A DNA stretch of 64,000 nucleotides, taken from Fuerstiella sp. (GTDB lineage: Bacteria > Planctomycetota > Planctomycetia > Planctomycetales > Planctomycetaceae). The translations under genes were made by a program, and so were the position numbers. The notes under the pieces were generated by a model. It was not told the DNA's origin, did no database searches, and saw only the letters and a list, made by a program, of their open reading frames with translations. Each line of letters begins with the position of its first letter. Position 1 is the first letter of the stretch. Of the stretch, positions 16,483 to 25,629 are shown in pieces. Location: contig JAQWOH010000060.1 in assembly GCA_029245955.1 (NCBI GenBank), positions 55,341-119,340 on the forward strand. The letters are read 5' to 3'.

Positions 16483-18129
16483 ATGAACCGTTTGCCTCAA
16501 TGGATTAAGCGAATTACCGGTGCATCGGTGGGCGTCAGCGTTTTCTTCGCTGGTGTCTCGATGAGCAATACGGGATTGGGCGAAGACGCAGCAGAGTTGT
16601 CCACGGTTGAATTCATTGATGCAAATATTCAACAGGGGTACGAGGACAACGAAATCAGGCCATCGGCGGTCGCCGGTGACGACGAATGGGTCCGACGAGT
16701 GTATCTCGACATTGCGGGGAGAATTCCGACGCTGGAAGAAGTGAAGCAATATCTGTCCGACGAGAGTCCTCGCAAGAAAACAGCTCTGATTGGTGAATTG
16801 CTGGACAGTCAGGACTATGTACGCAACTTCACGACGATCTGGGCGAACAACTGCATCGGGCGACGAACACCTCGCCGTGTCAGTCGGAAAGGCATGGAAA
16901 AGTTCTTTCGTGAAGCCTTCGCCAAGAACCGACCATGGGATGAAGTTGTCGTTGACATCGTGACGGGTGAAGGGCATTTCGAGGAAAACGGGGCGGTTAA
17001 TTACACATTAGCTCAGATGCAGATGGCCGACGAGGCGGTTCAACTGACTGCGATGACCACGAAAATGTTTCTGGGAATGCAGGTACAGTGCACTCAGTGT
17101 CACAATCATCCGTTTAACAACTGGCAGCAAAGTCAGTTCTGGGAGTTTAACAGTTTCTTCCGTCAGGTCAGGAAGATCGAGCATCGAAAAGTCGATCCGG
17201 AAACGGGTCGACGTGTTGATGATTTTTCGGAGGTGGTCACCCGGGATTTCAGTGGGCCGGTCTTCTTTGAAAAACGAAGCGGTCTCATGCAGGTTGCGTT
17301 TCCGATTTACCAGGGCACGAAGGTCGACCCGAATGCGTTCGATCGTCGTAAGGAATTCGGAAAACTGCTGGTCGCGGCAGATAACGGAGAAACTCCGTTG
17401 ATCGCCAAGGCATTCGTCAACCGTGTCTGGGGACAGTTCTTTGGCTATGGGTTCACTCGTCCCGTTGACGACATGGGGCCTCATAATCCTGCGTCCCACC
17501 CGGATGTGCTGGAACGACTGGCTGCTGACTTCGTCAGCAGTGAGTACGATGTTAAACAGCTAATCAGCTGGGTCGCCAACAGTGTCCCTTATTCGCTGAC
17601 CAGTCGGTTTGGGGATGACAATGAGATCGATAACCCGAGCGCGGGTGAGATGCCGCTGTTCAGCCACATGTACATCAAGTCCATGCAGGCCGAACAACTG
17701 TACGATTCTCTGATTTCCGCGACGAATGCACACAAGTCCGGCAAAGGTGGATGGGAAGCTCAGGAATCTCAGAGACGACGCTGGATGCAGCAGTTTGTGG
17801 CGGCTTTCGACACTGATGAGAATGATGAGGCAACCACGTTTAACGGCACAATCCCGCAGGCTCTGATGATGATGAACAGCGAGCTGATTAATAAAGCAGT
17901 CAATGCCGAACGCGGCAGTTTTCTGTTTGAAACGGTCACTAAACCGGGGAAAGACGCCGAGAAGCTGCAGGAACTTTATCTGGCGGCGTTAAGCCGGCGC
18001 CCGTCCCGCAGCGAAATCGGCAAGGCTCAGAAGCTGTTCAGTGCCTATGGGCGAAACGGAAAACTCTATGCCTACCAGGATTTGTTCTGGGCTCTGTTGA
18101 ATTCAAATGAGTTCATTTGTGTTCATTAA
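16483..18129 (+). CDS. DUF1549/DUF1553 protein with CxxCH motif
   Basis: A 548-residue exported protein of the planctomycete DUF1549 (PSCyt2) plus DUF1553 (PSD1) architecture. A hydrophobic stretch follows the basic start MNRLPQWIKR. The DUF1549 part has VYLDIAGRIPTLEEV and a haem-like CTQCHNHPF at residues 203-211. The DUF1553 part has NRVWGQFFGYGFTRPVDDMG and ends NSNEFICVH. TTTGGAG upstream fits the ATG at 16483; a TTG at 16468 is in frame. It is followed by a DUF1501 gene, the standard pairing. Whether the single CxxCH binds haem is not known. Confidence 0.92.
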   Translation: MNRLPQWIKRITGASVGVSVFFAGVSMSNTGLGEDAAELSTVEFIDANIQQGYEDNEIRPSAVAGDDEWVRRVYLDIAGRIPTLEEVKQYLSDESPRKKTALIGELLDSQDYVRNFTTIWANNCIGRRTPRRVSRKGMEKFFREAFAKNRPWDEVVVDIVTGEGHFEENGAVNYTLAQMQMADEAVQLTAMTTKMFLGMQVQCTQCHNHPFNNWQQSQFWEFNSFFRQVRKIEHRKVDPETGRRVDDFSEVVTRDFSGPVFFEKRSGLMQVAFPIYQGTKVDPNAFDRRKEFGKLLVAADNGETPLIAKAFVNRVWGQFFGYGFTRPVDDMGPHNPASHPDVLERLAADFVSSEYDVKQLISWVANSVPYSLTSRFGDDNEIDNPSAGEMPLFSHMYIKSMQAEQLYDSLISATNAHKSGKGGWEAQESQRRRWMQQFVAAFDTDENDEATTFNGTIPQALMMMNSELINKAVNAERGSFLFETVTKPGKDAEKLQELYLAALSRRPSRSEIGKAQKLFSAYGRNGKLYAYQDLFWALLNSNEFICVH

Positions 18130-18287
18130 CGTCTGGATGATGACCGCGGGCTTTCCGTAATCAATTCCGTTGTTTCCTGAATCCCCACTAGTTTGCCAAA
18201 CGTCCAACACTGTCCGAGCAACGGTCTGCTCATATTCACCAACATTCGTTAACGCAGGTTTTACCTACCACACTGGAGAGCTGAACA

Positions 18288-19628
18288 ATGCCAATTTGGA
18301 ATAACTATGGAATGGGTCGTCGTCACTTTATGCAGCACATGGCGACAGCGGCAGCTACACTGCCGGCCGTGAACTTTCTTTCACACCTGCAGGCGAATGC
18401 CGCAACTGTCAAAGCCAACAACAAGGCCTGTATCCTGTTATGGATGAGTGGTGGGCCGCCCACGATTGACATCTGGGATCTGAAGCCCGGTTCCAAAAAT
18501 GGTGGTGAATTCCGACCTATTGATACGGCAGCGCCTGGCGTGCAGATCAGTGAACACATGCCGGGGACCGCAAAGGTCTTCAAGGATCTGTCTATCGTTC
18601 GGTCCATGAGCACTCGTGAAGCGGACCACGGTCGCGGCCGGTATTTCATGCACACCGGTTATGTCCCGAACCCCACCGTGACACATCCGACGTTCGGTTC
18701 CGTTGTCAGCTATGAAATTGGCCGGTCACGCACGGCCCTGGAGATCCCTTCGTTCGTTTCTGTCGGTGGCGGATCCGGGCAGGCTGGATTTCTGGGAATG
18801 TCGCACGCTCCCTTTGTAGTTGGCAGCGATGGCCGAATTAATAATGCACCCACAGATGATGCAAAAAAACGACTGCCCGGTCGCCTTGAGATGCTGGCGG
18901 CGGTTGAATCCAACTTTATCAAATCGAAAAGAGGTGAGCTGCCGGAAGCCCACAAGGATGTTTACAAGAATGCGGTTAATCTGATGACCTCACGTCAGAT
19001 GGCAGCCTTCGACGTCGATAAAGCCGATCCCTCATTCGGACTCGAAGCAGAGACCGAAGAAACGAAGGCTATGTACAATCCGGCGCCCGGTGGCGGTGCC
19101 GCCATGGGGATGCGGGGTGGTAACGGATTTGGTCAGAGCCTACTGATGGCCAGACGGCTTGTGCAGACTGGTGTGCCGTTTGTGGAAGTGAATCTCGGCG
19201 GATGGGACCTCCATCAGGATGTTTTCAACACGCTCAGTCAGCAGCGGTTGCCAGTGCTTGACCGCGGCATTTCCGGACTTGTCACTGACCTTAAACAGCG
19301 AGGCATGCTGGATGACACCGTCATTGTCTGGATGGGTGAGTTTGGACGTACTCCTCGAATTAACCAGAACACCGGTCGCGATCACTGGGCAGCCAGCTGG
19401 TCTAACATGATTGGTGGCGGTGGATTGACAAATGGACAGGCAGTAGGAGCAACGGATGCTGACGGCGTGCGAGTTGCCGACAACAGCAAAGCGTACCTCC
19501 CAGGCGACATCTGGGCCACGGTAGCGCACGCTATGCAGATTCCATTGAACACTGTCCATACATCGAAACGGGGCCGTCCAATGAAACTGGCGAACGGTGG
19601 CACGCCCATCAAAGAGCTGCTGGGTTAG
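18288..19628 (+). CDS. DUF1501 domain-containing protein
   Basis: A 446-residue partner of the preceding DUF1549/DUF1553 protein. It opens with a twin-arginine-like leader (GMGRRHFMQHMATAAATLP), then CILLWMSGGPPTIDIWDLKP, IVRSMSTREADHGRGRYFMH, FVEVNLGGWDLHQD and WMGEFGRTPRIN, matching the metal-site regions of the sulfatase/phosphatase-like fold. A CTGGAG precedes the ATG by ten bases. A strong intrinsic terminator follows the stop, so this gene closes the transcription unit. Compared with the DUF1501 protein at 3648-5105 it is shorter and only distantly related. Confidence 0.92.
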   Translation: MPIWNNYGMGRRHFMQHMATAAATLPAVNFLSHLQANAATVKANNKACILLWMSGGPPTIDIWDLKPGSKNGGEFRPIDTAAPGVQISEHMPGTAKVFKDLSIVRSMSTREADHGRGRYFMHTGYVPNPTVTHPTFGSVVSYEIGRSRTALEIPSFVSVGGGSGQAGFLGMSHAPFVVGSDGRINNAPTDDAKKRLPGRLEMLAAVESNFIKSKRGELPEAHKDVYKNAVNLMTSRQMAAFDVDKADPSFGLEAETEETKAMYNPAPGGGAAMGMRGGNGFGQSLLMARRLVQTGVPFVEVNLGGWDLHQDVFNTLSQQRLPVLDRGISGLVTDLKQRGMLDDTVIVWMGEFGRTPRINQNTGRDHWAASWSNMIGGGGLTNGQAVGATDADGVRVADNSKAYLPGDIWATVAHAMQIPLNTVHTSKRGRPMKLANGGTPIKELLG

Positions 19629-19652
19629 GCGTTTAACTGGGAATTTGAAGTT

Positions 19653-19696
19653 CACGGGTCTCGATCAGTAAGCGATTGAGGCCCGTTTCTTTTTAT
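19653..19696 (+). terminator. Intrinsic terminator after DUF1501 gene
   Basis: ACGGGTCTCGATC pairs with GATTGAGGCCCGT around a seven-base loop, with two imperfect positions, followed directly by TTTCTTTTT. It ends the DUF1549-DUF1501 unit and lies directly before the ECF sigma factor gene. Confidence 0.85.
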
Positions 19697-19721
19697 TGTG
19701 TTGCAACGATTTGTGCACCCA

Positions 19722-20303
19722 ATGTTTGATCCTGCGGATAATATCGATCGCGCCCGAGTCTCATCGGAAACCTCCAGTAGTGGGGTGCCGGGAGAACTGT
19801 TTATCCGTGAGTTCACGCAGTCACAGCGGCGGCTGTATCTCTACATTCTACCGCTGGTTGGCAATTCATCCGACGCCGACGAAATCCTGCAGGAAACCAA
19901 TCTGGTTATCTGGGCAAAGTGGCGCCAGTTTGAATTGGGGTCCAACTTTCTGGCATGGGGGCGAGCAATCGCTCGGCTGGAAGTTTTTCGCCATCGCCGC
20001 AATCGAAATCGTAAAATGACGCTTCTCGACGGAAACGTTCTGGAGCAGGTTGCGGAACAATCAGAGTTGGTGAATGAGCATCTGGATGTTCGACAGGCGG
20101 CTCTGGCGAAATGTCTGACGCAGCTGCGTGTGAAAGACCGTGAACTGATTGAGTTGCGATACGCCCCGGGCGCCAACGGCGATAAGGTTGCGAAGACTCT
20201 GGGCCGCCCGGCGAATTCTGTGTATCAGTCTCTGGGACGGATTCGTCGAGTGCTGATGGAATGTGTGCGCATGCAGCTGGCTGAAGAAGGGAGACTGACA
20301 TGA
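19722..20303 (+). CDS. ECF sigma factor, Rhodopirellula/Verrucomicrobium type
   Basis: A 193-residue extracytoplasmic-function sigma factor. Region 2 is visible as LYLYILPLVGNSSDADEILQ followed by ETNLVIWAKW, and region 4 as KDRELIELRYAPGANGDKVA with VYQSLGRIRRVLMEC. The sequence resembles the Rhodopirellula/Verrucomicrobium sigma-70 family. Start choice is uncertain: ATG 19722, or GTG 19698 at the edge of the preceding terminator; neither has a ribosome binding site. The stop codon overlaps the start of the next gene (ATGA-type), so the sigma factor is translationally coupled to its probable membrane-bound regulator. Confidence 0.9.
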   Translation: MFDPADNIDRARVSSETSSSGVPGELFIREFTQSQRRLYLYILPLVGNSSDADEILQETNLVIWAKWRQFELGSNFLAWGRAIARLEVFRHRRNRNRKMTLLDGNVLEQVAEQSELVNEHLDVRQAALAKCLTQLRVKDRELIELRYAPGANGDKVAKTLGRPANSVYQSLGRIRRVLMECVRMQLAEEGRLT

Positions 20304-22408
20304 GCGGTCCTCGGGATGAAGTGATCAGGCTCACGAATCTTCAGTTGGAAGGCACGCTTGATGAATCTGCAATTTTGCAGCTCAACGAATTACTCAGGGA
20401 CAACGAGGAGTTCGTGTCCCTGTACGTGGAACTGATCGCCATTCACGGACATCTGATGTGGGGAGCAGCCGCCCCGCGGGACGCGACTGTATCTGCCCCT
20501 GCTGTGGCAATGGAACTCACAGTTGAAAGGCGACCATTCAAAGCGAGGAGCCGCAGAACGGTTATTGTCGCAGCCGCCGTTCTGTCTCTGGTGTGTGCGT
20601 GCCTGATTCTTTCTCGTGATTCATCAGTTTCCGACGCCGTCGTTGAGGACACAACCGATGTTTCGCCGGCATCAGGCAATGCGGCCCGAAACATTGTGGT
20701 CGCCGAACTGCGATCCCAACCGCCGGAAACTCATCCGGAACTTAAACCTCTGGTGCTGGACAGCCTGAAGTCAAAACACCGTGTCCGCAACGTCCCGCCT
20801 GACGATGTTGCGACGAACACGGCAGTTTCGGCTTCGTCGTTCGATTTTTCTGATGCCGTCGTTGTGGCTGAAATTGATCGAATGGTTTCTGATACCTGGC
20901 GCCAGCACAACTTACAACCATCACCAACGGCGTCTGACACGGAATGGATTCGTCGGGCCTGTCTGAATATCGTCGGGCGCATTCCTACCGTGGAAGAATC
21001 AACCACTTTCCTCGGCAGTCGCAGCCCGCGGAAAAAGACACAGTTTATCGATGAACTTGTTCAGTCAACTGAACGGTCGTCACAACTGGCAGTAATTTGG
21101 GCTAACATGCTCGTTGGTCGTACGGAACGGCGCGGCGTCAATCGGGACGCGCTGTTTGAATTTCTGTTCGACGAGTTCCAGCAGAATGCCCCGTGGATTG
21201 ATACGGTCGGTGAGCTGATTTCAGCATCCGGGCGCAACGACACAAATGGTGCCACCAATTTCCTGCTGGCCCATCTGAACAACGAGGCCACGCCGGCCAC
21301 TGCGGTCACTGCCCGACTGTTTCTCGGCGAGCAGTTGAGCTGTGTTCAATGTCATGATCATCCGTTCAGCAAGGATTCAGGGCAGTCCGAGTACTGGGCG
21401 TTGAATGCTTTCTTCAAGGACACTGACCGCGTTACTGTTCCGGTGGCGATGAAGAATCCCTTAGTCCGTGCCTCGCTGCGAGATGCAGCATGGAAGCTCG
21501 TCGATCGACGTCGAACGGAACGAATGACATTCTTTGAGAATCTCTCCGGCCAGCAGAATGCTGTACTGCCGACTTATGATGGACATATTGTACCGGAAGA
21601 CAGTACGGTCCGGCGCCGCGAAGAATTGGCAAGGCTGCTGACTACTGATTCCGAAACGAAAGTCGCGAAAGCGATGGTTAATCGTATGTGGGCTCATTTT
21701 TTTGGCTACGGATTTACCACCCCGATCGACGACATGGGCCCGCATTCTGTGGTCAGTCACCCGGAACTTCTGACGTACCTTACCAGAGTGTTTGTGGCGT
21801 CCGGCTATGATCTTCAACGTTTGATGAAGTGGATTGCATCCTCCCATGCATGGCAGTTGAGCAGCGAGGTATACGTTGAGGGCACGGTTGATCGCCCCGA
21901 ACATGGAGAGATACCATTGTTCAGTCGTGTGTACGTACGTCGCATGACCCCCGAACAGGTGTACGAATCGATACGGGTTGCCGTGCGTTCTGCGGGACAG
22001 CGGCCGGTCACAGCCGCGGAAGTCAGCTCTAATCATCGGCGGCAATGGGTTCGCCAGTTCGCCCGTTCCTACGACACGGACGAAAACGATGAGGCTGTCG
22101 ATTTTGACGGTACAATTGCGCAGGCGATGGTGATGATGAACGGCAGGGAAGTCGATGACGCCATTCGTCACACCAGTCGCGTGATCGCCGAATCCCGCGA
22201 TTCAGACGTGACCTCACCGCCGAAGGCTCTGGACCGTGTGGCGATGGCTATGTTGACTCGTGAGCCAACTGTCGGTGAACAGCGGGCGTTTCGACGTCGG
22301 TATCGACAGCTGACGCAGGGGCCGCGGGCTGACGGAGCCATGCCCACGGCGGTCGGTGACATGATGTGGGCCTATTTGAACAGCAGCGAGTTTGTGCTGG
22401 TCCACTGA
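20300..22408 (+). CDS. Anti-sigma-like N-terminus fused to DUF1549/DUF1553
   Basis: A 702-residue protein. Residues 1-60 (MSGPRDEVIRLTNLQLEG, then LDESAILQLNELLRDNEEFV) look like the cytoplasmic part of planctomycete FecR-type anti-sigma factors. A single membrane segment follows (RRTVIVAAAVLSLVCACLIL, about residues 90-110). A linker leads to a full DUF1549/DUF1553 module: LNIVGRIPTVEES, CVQCHDHPF, NRMWAHFFGYGFTTPIDDMG, and the end NSSEFVLVH. The module is paralogous to the protein at 16483-18129. Overlap with the ECF sigma gene supports a regulator role: the external domain could sense or process a substrate and control the sigma factor. The functional link is inference. Confidence 0.85.
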   Translation: MSGPRDEVIRLTNLQLEGTLDESAILQLNELLRDNEEFVSLYVELIAIHGHLMWGAAAPRDATVSAPAVAMELTVERRPFKARSRRTVIVAAAVLSLVCACLILSRDSSVSDAVVEDTTDVSPASGNAARNIVVAELRSQPPETHPELKPLVLDSLKSKHRVRNVPPDDVATNTAVSASSFDFSDAVVVAEIDRMVSDTWRQHNLQPSPTASDTEWIRRACLNIVGRIPTVEESTTFLGSRSPRKKTQFIDELVQSTERSSQLAVIWANMLVGRTERRGVNRDALFEFLFDEFQQNAPWIDTVGELISASGRNDTNGATNFLLAHLNNEATPATAVTARLFLGEQLSCVQCHDHPFSKDSGQSEYWALNAFFKDTDRVTVPVAMKNPLVRASLRDAAWKLVDRRRTERMTFFENLSGQQNAVLPTYDGHIVPEDSTVRRREELARLLTTDSETKVAKAMVNRMWAHFFGYGFTTPIDDMGPHSVVSHPELLTYLTRVFVASGYDLQRLMKWIASSHAWQLSSEVYVEGTVDRPEHGEIPLFSRVYVRRMTPEQVYESIRVAVRSAGQRPVTAAEVSSNHRRQWVRQFARSYDTDENDEAVDFDGTIAQAMVMMNGREVDDAIRHTSRVIAESRDSDVTSPPKALDRVAMAMLTREPTVGEQRAFRRRYRQLTQGPRADGAMPTAVGDMMWAYLNSSEFVLVH

Positions 22409-22464
22409 CGGTCGCCGAAAATGCTCTTTCTTTCGGAATCTGATTCCCGATCCCCTGAAAGCGG

Positions 22465-22493
22465 TTGCGCGCACGACAAGGTTGCCATATTCT
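22465..22493 (+). promoter_or_regulatory. Possible promoter of aspartate kinase gene
   Basis: TTGCGC (22465-22470) and TATTCT (22488-22493) are 17 bases apart, 70 bases upstream of the GTG start. It is a moderate sigma-70 match. No lysine riboswitch was recognised in the leader. Confidence 0.35.
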
Positions 22494-22563
22494 TCGTCCG
22501 TTCGTGCAGAATGGCTGTATGAGGTGATAGGCTTCTCGGGTTTGATTTGTTTTCAGGTGATTC

Positions 22564-24366
22564 GTGTCAATTGTCGTTCAGAAATTTGGTGGGACCAGCG
22601 TCGCTGACGCGGAGAGAATTCGCAGGGCCGCCCGAACAGCTGTCCAGGCAAAACGGGCCGGACAGCAGGTCGTTATGGTCGTGAGTGCGCGGGGTAAGAA
22701 GACCGACGAGTTGGTCGGCCTCGCGTCGGAAATAACGGATCAGCCGCGTCCACGGGAGATGGACATGCTGCTGTCGACCGGCGAACAGGAGTCGGTCGCC
22801 CTGATGGCAATGGCTGTTCACGAGCTAGGCGAGGAAGCCATCAGTCTGACTGGCGCTCAAATTGGTGTGCGGACGGACGGGAGCCATACCAAGGCTCGCA
22901 TCATCAGCATTTCCACACAGCGAATGAAGGACGCACTGGATGCCGGGCAAATTGTGATCGCAGCAGGGTTTCAGGGAGTCGACGAAGATTTCAACATTAC
23001 CACGCTGGGCAGAGGCGGTAGTGACACGACTGCCGCTGCCCTGGCGGCCGCCCTGGATGCAGAGTTGTGCGAAATCTATACAGACGTTGAAGGTGTTTTT
23101 ACGACCGACCCTCGAGTTGTAGCCTGTGCCACGAAAGTAGAACGTGTCTCCTACGACGAAATGCTGGAACTCGCGAGTCTGGGGGCCGGTGTCATGCATT
23201 CTCGATCCATCGAATTCGCAAAGAAGTATCGGGTAAATCTGAGGGTCAAGCCGTCGTTTGCTGATGGTCCGGGCACGCTGATTTCATCGGAACCCGCGAA
23301 TCCGGCTCCGATGGTGACCGGACTGGCGTTTGTTCGCAGCGAAGCACGAGTGAGCCTGATCGGAATTCCCGATCAGCCTGGTGTGATGAGTCGCATCTTC
23401 TCACTGTTGTCTGAGAACCGCATCCCTGTCGACATGGTCGTTCAGAACGTCGGTGTCGCCGGCACTGCAAATGTTTCATTTACCGTTGCTGAAGACGATC
23501 TTAAGAAGACCCTCGCCGTGGCAGCGACCGCGACGCACGACCTGGGGGGGACGGTACAGCACAATCCAAATTTGTCGAAGTTGTCGGTCGTCGGCCACGG
23601 AATGCAGACACACACCGGCGTGGCCGCCCAGATGTTTCGCGTGCTTTCCGACAGGTCAGTGAATATCAGTATCGTAACCACCAGTGAGATTAAGATTTCA
23701 GTGCTGATTGATCACAAACTATGTGATTTGGCGGTCAATGCGGTTCATGAAGGTTTCCAGCTGTCGCAGGAATTGGACCAGACGCCGCATGTTGGTGTCC
23801 CTTCTGAAGTGTCAAGGAGGATGACGCGTAAAGACACCTCGGAACTGGAAGCGGACATTGTCTCTCGCCTGAGCGGCATGGAAGAGATTGTCGTCAGCGA
23901 TGTCTACAGCGATACCGATCAGGCCCGCGTCACAATCACACAACTGCACGACCATCCTGGAGTTGCCGCCGAGGTTTTCTCGGCAGTGGCGGATGGCGGA
24001 GTGCTCGTGGATATGATTATTCAGAACGTGGCGTTGGATGGAAAGGCAAACATCTCGTTTACCGTCCCTCCAACTGACGTCGCGCGGACGATTGAAGCGT
24101 TAAGAATGCCGTTGCTGAAGCATGGAGAATCGCAGGTGTCGTGCGATGAACGCATCGGCAAAATTTCCGTTGTCGGGATTGGCTTGCGCAGTCACACCGA
24201 CGTCGGTGCCCGCATGTTTCATGCTCTGGGCGACGGCGGGATCAACGTACAGATGGTGAATACAAGTGAAATCAAAGTCAGTATTGTGGTCGCCGCTGAT
24301 CAGACCGCGGTGGCGCTGAAGGCCCTGCAAAAATCGTTCAATCTCACGCCGAATGCAGACAACTGA
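22564..24366 (+). CDS. lysC: Aspartate kinase with four ACT domains
   Basis: ATP-dependent phosphorylation of aspartate, the first step to lysine, threonine and methionine. The protein is 600 residues against about 400 for usual monofunctional enzymes. The kinase domain (1 to about 260) has VVQKFGGTSVAD, FQGVDEDFNITTLGRGGSDT and EIYTDVEGVFTTDPR. The ACT region is doubled: residues about 265-420 and 430-600 share GVMSRIFSLLSENRIPVDM-like and GVAAEVFSAVADGGVLVDM-like blocks, and IVTTSEIKISVLID is echoed by MVNTSEIKVSIVV. Cyanobacterial aspartate kinases have the same four-ACT layout. It starts with GTG. Feedback control by lysine and/or threonine is likely but not readable. Confidence 0.95.
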   Translation: MSIVVQKFGGTSVADAERIRRAARTAVQAKRAGQQVVMVVSARGKKTDELVGLASEITDQPRPREMDMLLSTGEQESVALMAMAVHELGEEAISLTGAQIGVRTDGSHTKARIISISTQRMKDALDAGQIVIAAGFQGVDEDFNITTLGRGGSDTTAAALAAALDAELCEIYTDVEGVFTTDPRVVACATKVERVSYDEMLELASLGAGVMHSRSIEFAKKYRVNLRVKPSFADGPGTLISSEPANPAPMVTGLAFVRSEARVSLIGIPDQPGVMSRIFSLLSENRIPVDMVVQNVGVAGTANVSFTVAEDDLKKTLAVAATATHDLGGTVQHNPNLSKLSVVGHGMQTHTGVAAQMFRVLSDRSVNISIVTTSEIKISVLIDHKLCDLAVNAVHEGFQLSQELDQTPHVGVPSEVSRRMTRKDTSELEADIVSRLSGMEEIVVSDVYSDTDQARVTITQLHDHPGVAAEVFSAVADGGVLVDMIIQNVALDGKANISFTVPPTDVARTIEALRMPLLKHGESQVSCDERIGKISVVGIGLRSHTDVGARMFHALGDGGINVQMVNTSEIKVSIVVAADQTAVALKALQKSFNLTPNADN

Positions 24367-24426
24367 TACCTGTTCCGGGATCGGCTGCTGGCGTCAGAAC
24401 GACCACGGCGACCACCGCGGCCAAGG

Positions 24427-25017
24427 CTACTCGGCGGATTGGCCGGTAAAGTATTCTGGTTCGGCTCCTGCCTTCCATTTGATGTTACACCCGATGCCGG
24501 GTGCTTGATTGTCATCGACCGGATTGCCCGACAGTACCGCGTCGCAGGCTGCTCTGAGATCCTGGCCGGACACTGCTACGTTATTGCCAGGACGACTGGC
24601 ATCGAACTGCCCTCGATACACCAGCGTGTGATCTGCATCGAACAGAAAAAAATCGGGGGTGCAGGCGGCTTTATAGGCCTTTGCCACACTCTGATCCACG
24701 TCGTACAGATATGCGAAGCGGTATCCGGCGGACTCAGCTTCCTTCTTCATTTCTTCCGGGCCATCCTGCGGGTATTTTTCGACGTCATTGGAGCTGATCC
24801 CGACGATCGCCAGCCCTTTGGCCTGATATTCATCGCCGAACGCAGCCAGTGCGTCACGAAGGTGCACAACGAACGGACAATGGTTGCACATGAATATGAC
24901 AAGCAGTGGCCGGCCTGCGCAATCTGCGTCGGTGACCGTTGCGCCATCCACATTCAGCAGACAGAATGAGGGTGCTCTCGTGCCCAGAGGCAACATCGTG
25001 GAAGCTGTCTTGACCAT
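24427..25017 (-). CDS. Thioredoxin-like (redoxin/AhpC-TSA) family protein
   Basis: A 196-residue thioredoxin-fold protein without a clear signal peptide. After LPLGTRAPSFCLLNVDG comes the active-site region FMCNHCPFVVHLRDAL, with CNHC as the probable redox pair, then GLAIVGISSNDVEKYPQDGP and ACTPDFFLFDADHTLVYRGQ, including the conserved threonine-proline near the active site. The family is usually annotated as thioredoxin family or peroxiredoxin-like and its substrate is unknown. It is convergent with the aspartate kinase gene and lies downstream of coaD on the same strand with a 96-base gap. Confidence 0.88.
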   Translation of the reverse strand: MVKTASTMLPLGTRAPSFCLLNVDGATVTDADCAGRPLLVIFMCNHCPFVVHLRDALAAFGDEYQAKGLAIVGISSNDVEKYPQDGPEEMKKEAESAGYRFAYLYDVDQSVAKAYKAACTPDFFLFDADHTLVYRGQFDASRPGNNVAVSGQDLRAACDAVLSGNPVDDNQAPGIGCNIKWKAGAEPEYFTGQSAE

Positions 25018-25113
25018 TCTCGGATCCTTGTCGATTGATGATAATAAAACCGTAAGCTCTTAAATAAAATTGCTGTCCATGGTGAGTATAAATCAGCTGC
25101 AGAAGGAATCAGA

Positions 25114-25629
25114 CTACCGTGTCTGTACTCGCTCCAGCAGAGGCGCAATAATACATTCCGGCAGGAATTCCTTCAGGCGATCGCGAACATTTCCCTGAGC
25201 CATTCGGGCTATTTGTTTGATCAGGGAACTTGAAATGTGGTTGTAGCGTTCTGCTGACATCAAGAACACCGATTCAATACGGTCGTCCAGTACCCGGTTT
25301 GCCAGGGTCATCGTGAATTCTGCATCAATATCCGTCAGACTGCGCACACCTCGAAGCAGTACCCAACTGTTGCACGTTCGCACAAATTCAACAGCCAGGC
25401 CTTCGAACGCTTTGACTTCCACGTTTGGCAGATCAATCACGGCTGCCTGACATAAGCGGATTCTCAATTCAGTCGAAAACAGTGGCTGTTTGTCGGGATT
25501 TACGCCAATCCCGATCGTCAGTTTGTCAAAGATCCGGGCTCCACGGGAAATGATGTCCAGATGTCCAAGTGTTAGCGGATCAAAGCTGCCCACATACACA
25601 GCGTGTGAAGGGCCATCATCTCTGGACAT
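25114..25629 (-). CDS. coaD: Phosphopantetheine adenylyltransferase
   Basis: Transfers AMP to 4'-phosphopantetheine, the penultimate step of coenzyme A synthesis. It is 171 residues, typical length. The nucleotidyltransferase motif is AVYVGSFDPLTLGHLDII (GxxxPxxxGH type), with the catalytic TLGH, and the C-terminal block is ERYNHISSSLIKQIA. The ATG at 25629 is chosen because AAGAAGG stands about seven bases upstream; an in-frame start at 25671 adds 14 unrelated residues. The enzyme is cytoplasmic and forms hexamers in other bacteria. Confidence 0.96.
   Translation of the reverse strand: MSRDDGPSHAVYVGSFDPLTLGHLDIISRGARIFDKLTIGIGVNPDKQPLFSTELRIRLCQAAVIDLPNVEVKAFEGLAVEFVRTCNSWVLLRGVRSLTDIDAEFTMTLANRVLDDRIESVFLMSAERYNHISSSLIKQIARMAQGNVRDRLKEFLPECIIAPLLERVQTR

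Noticed and set aside
21461..22171. 236-codon open frame on the minus strand
   Set aside because: It lies fully inside the DUF1549/DUF1553 fusion gene on the opposite strand, with no family motif.
22409..22563. Lysine riboswitch upstream of aspartate kinase
   Set aside because: The leader is only about 150 bases and shows none of the L-box conserved blocks.
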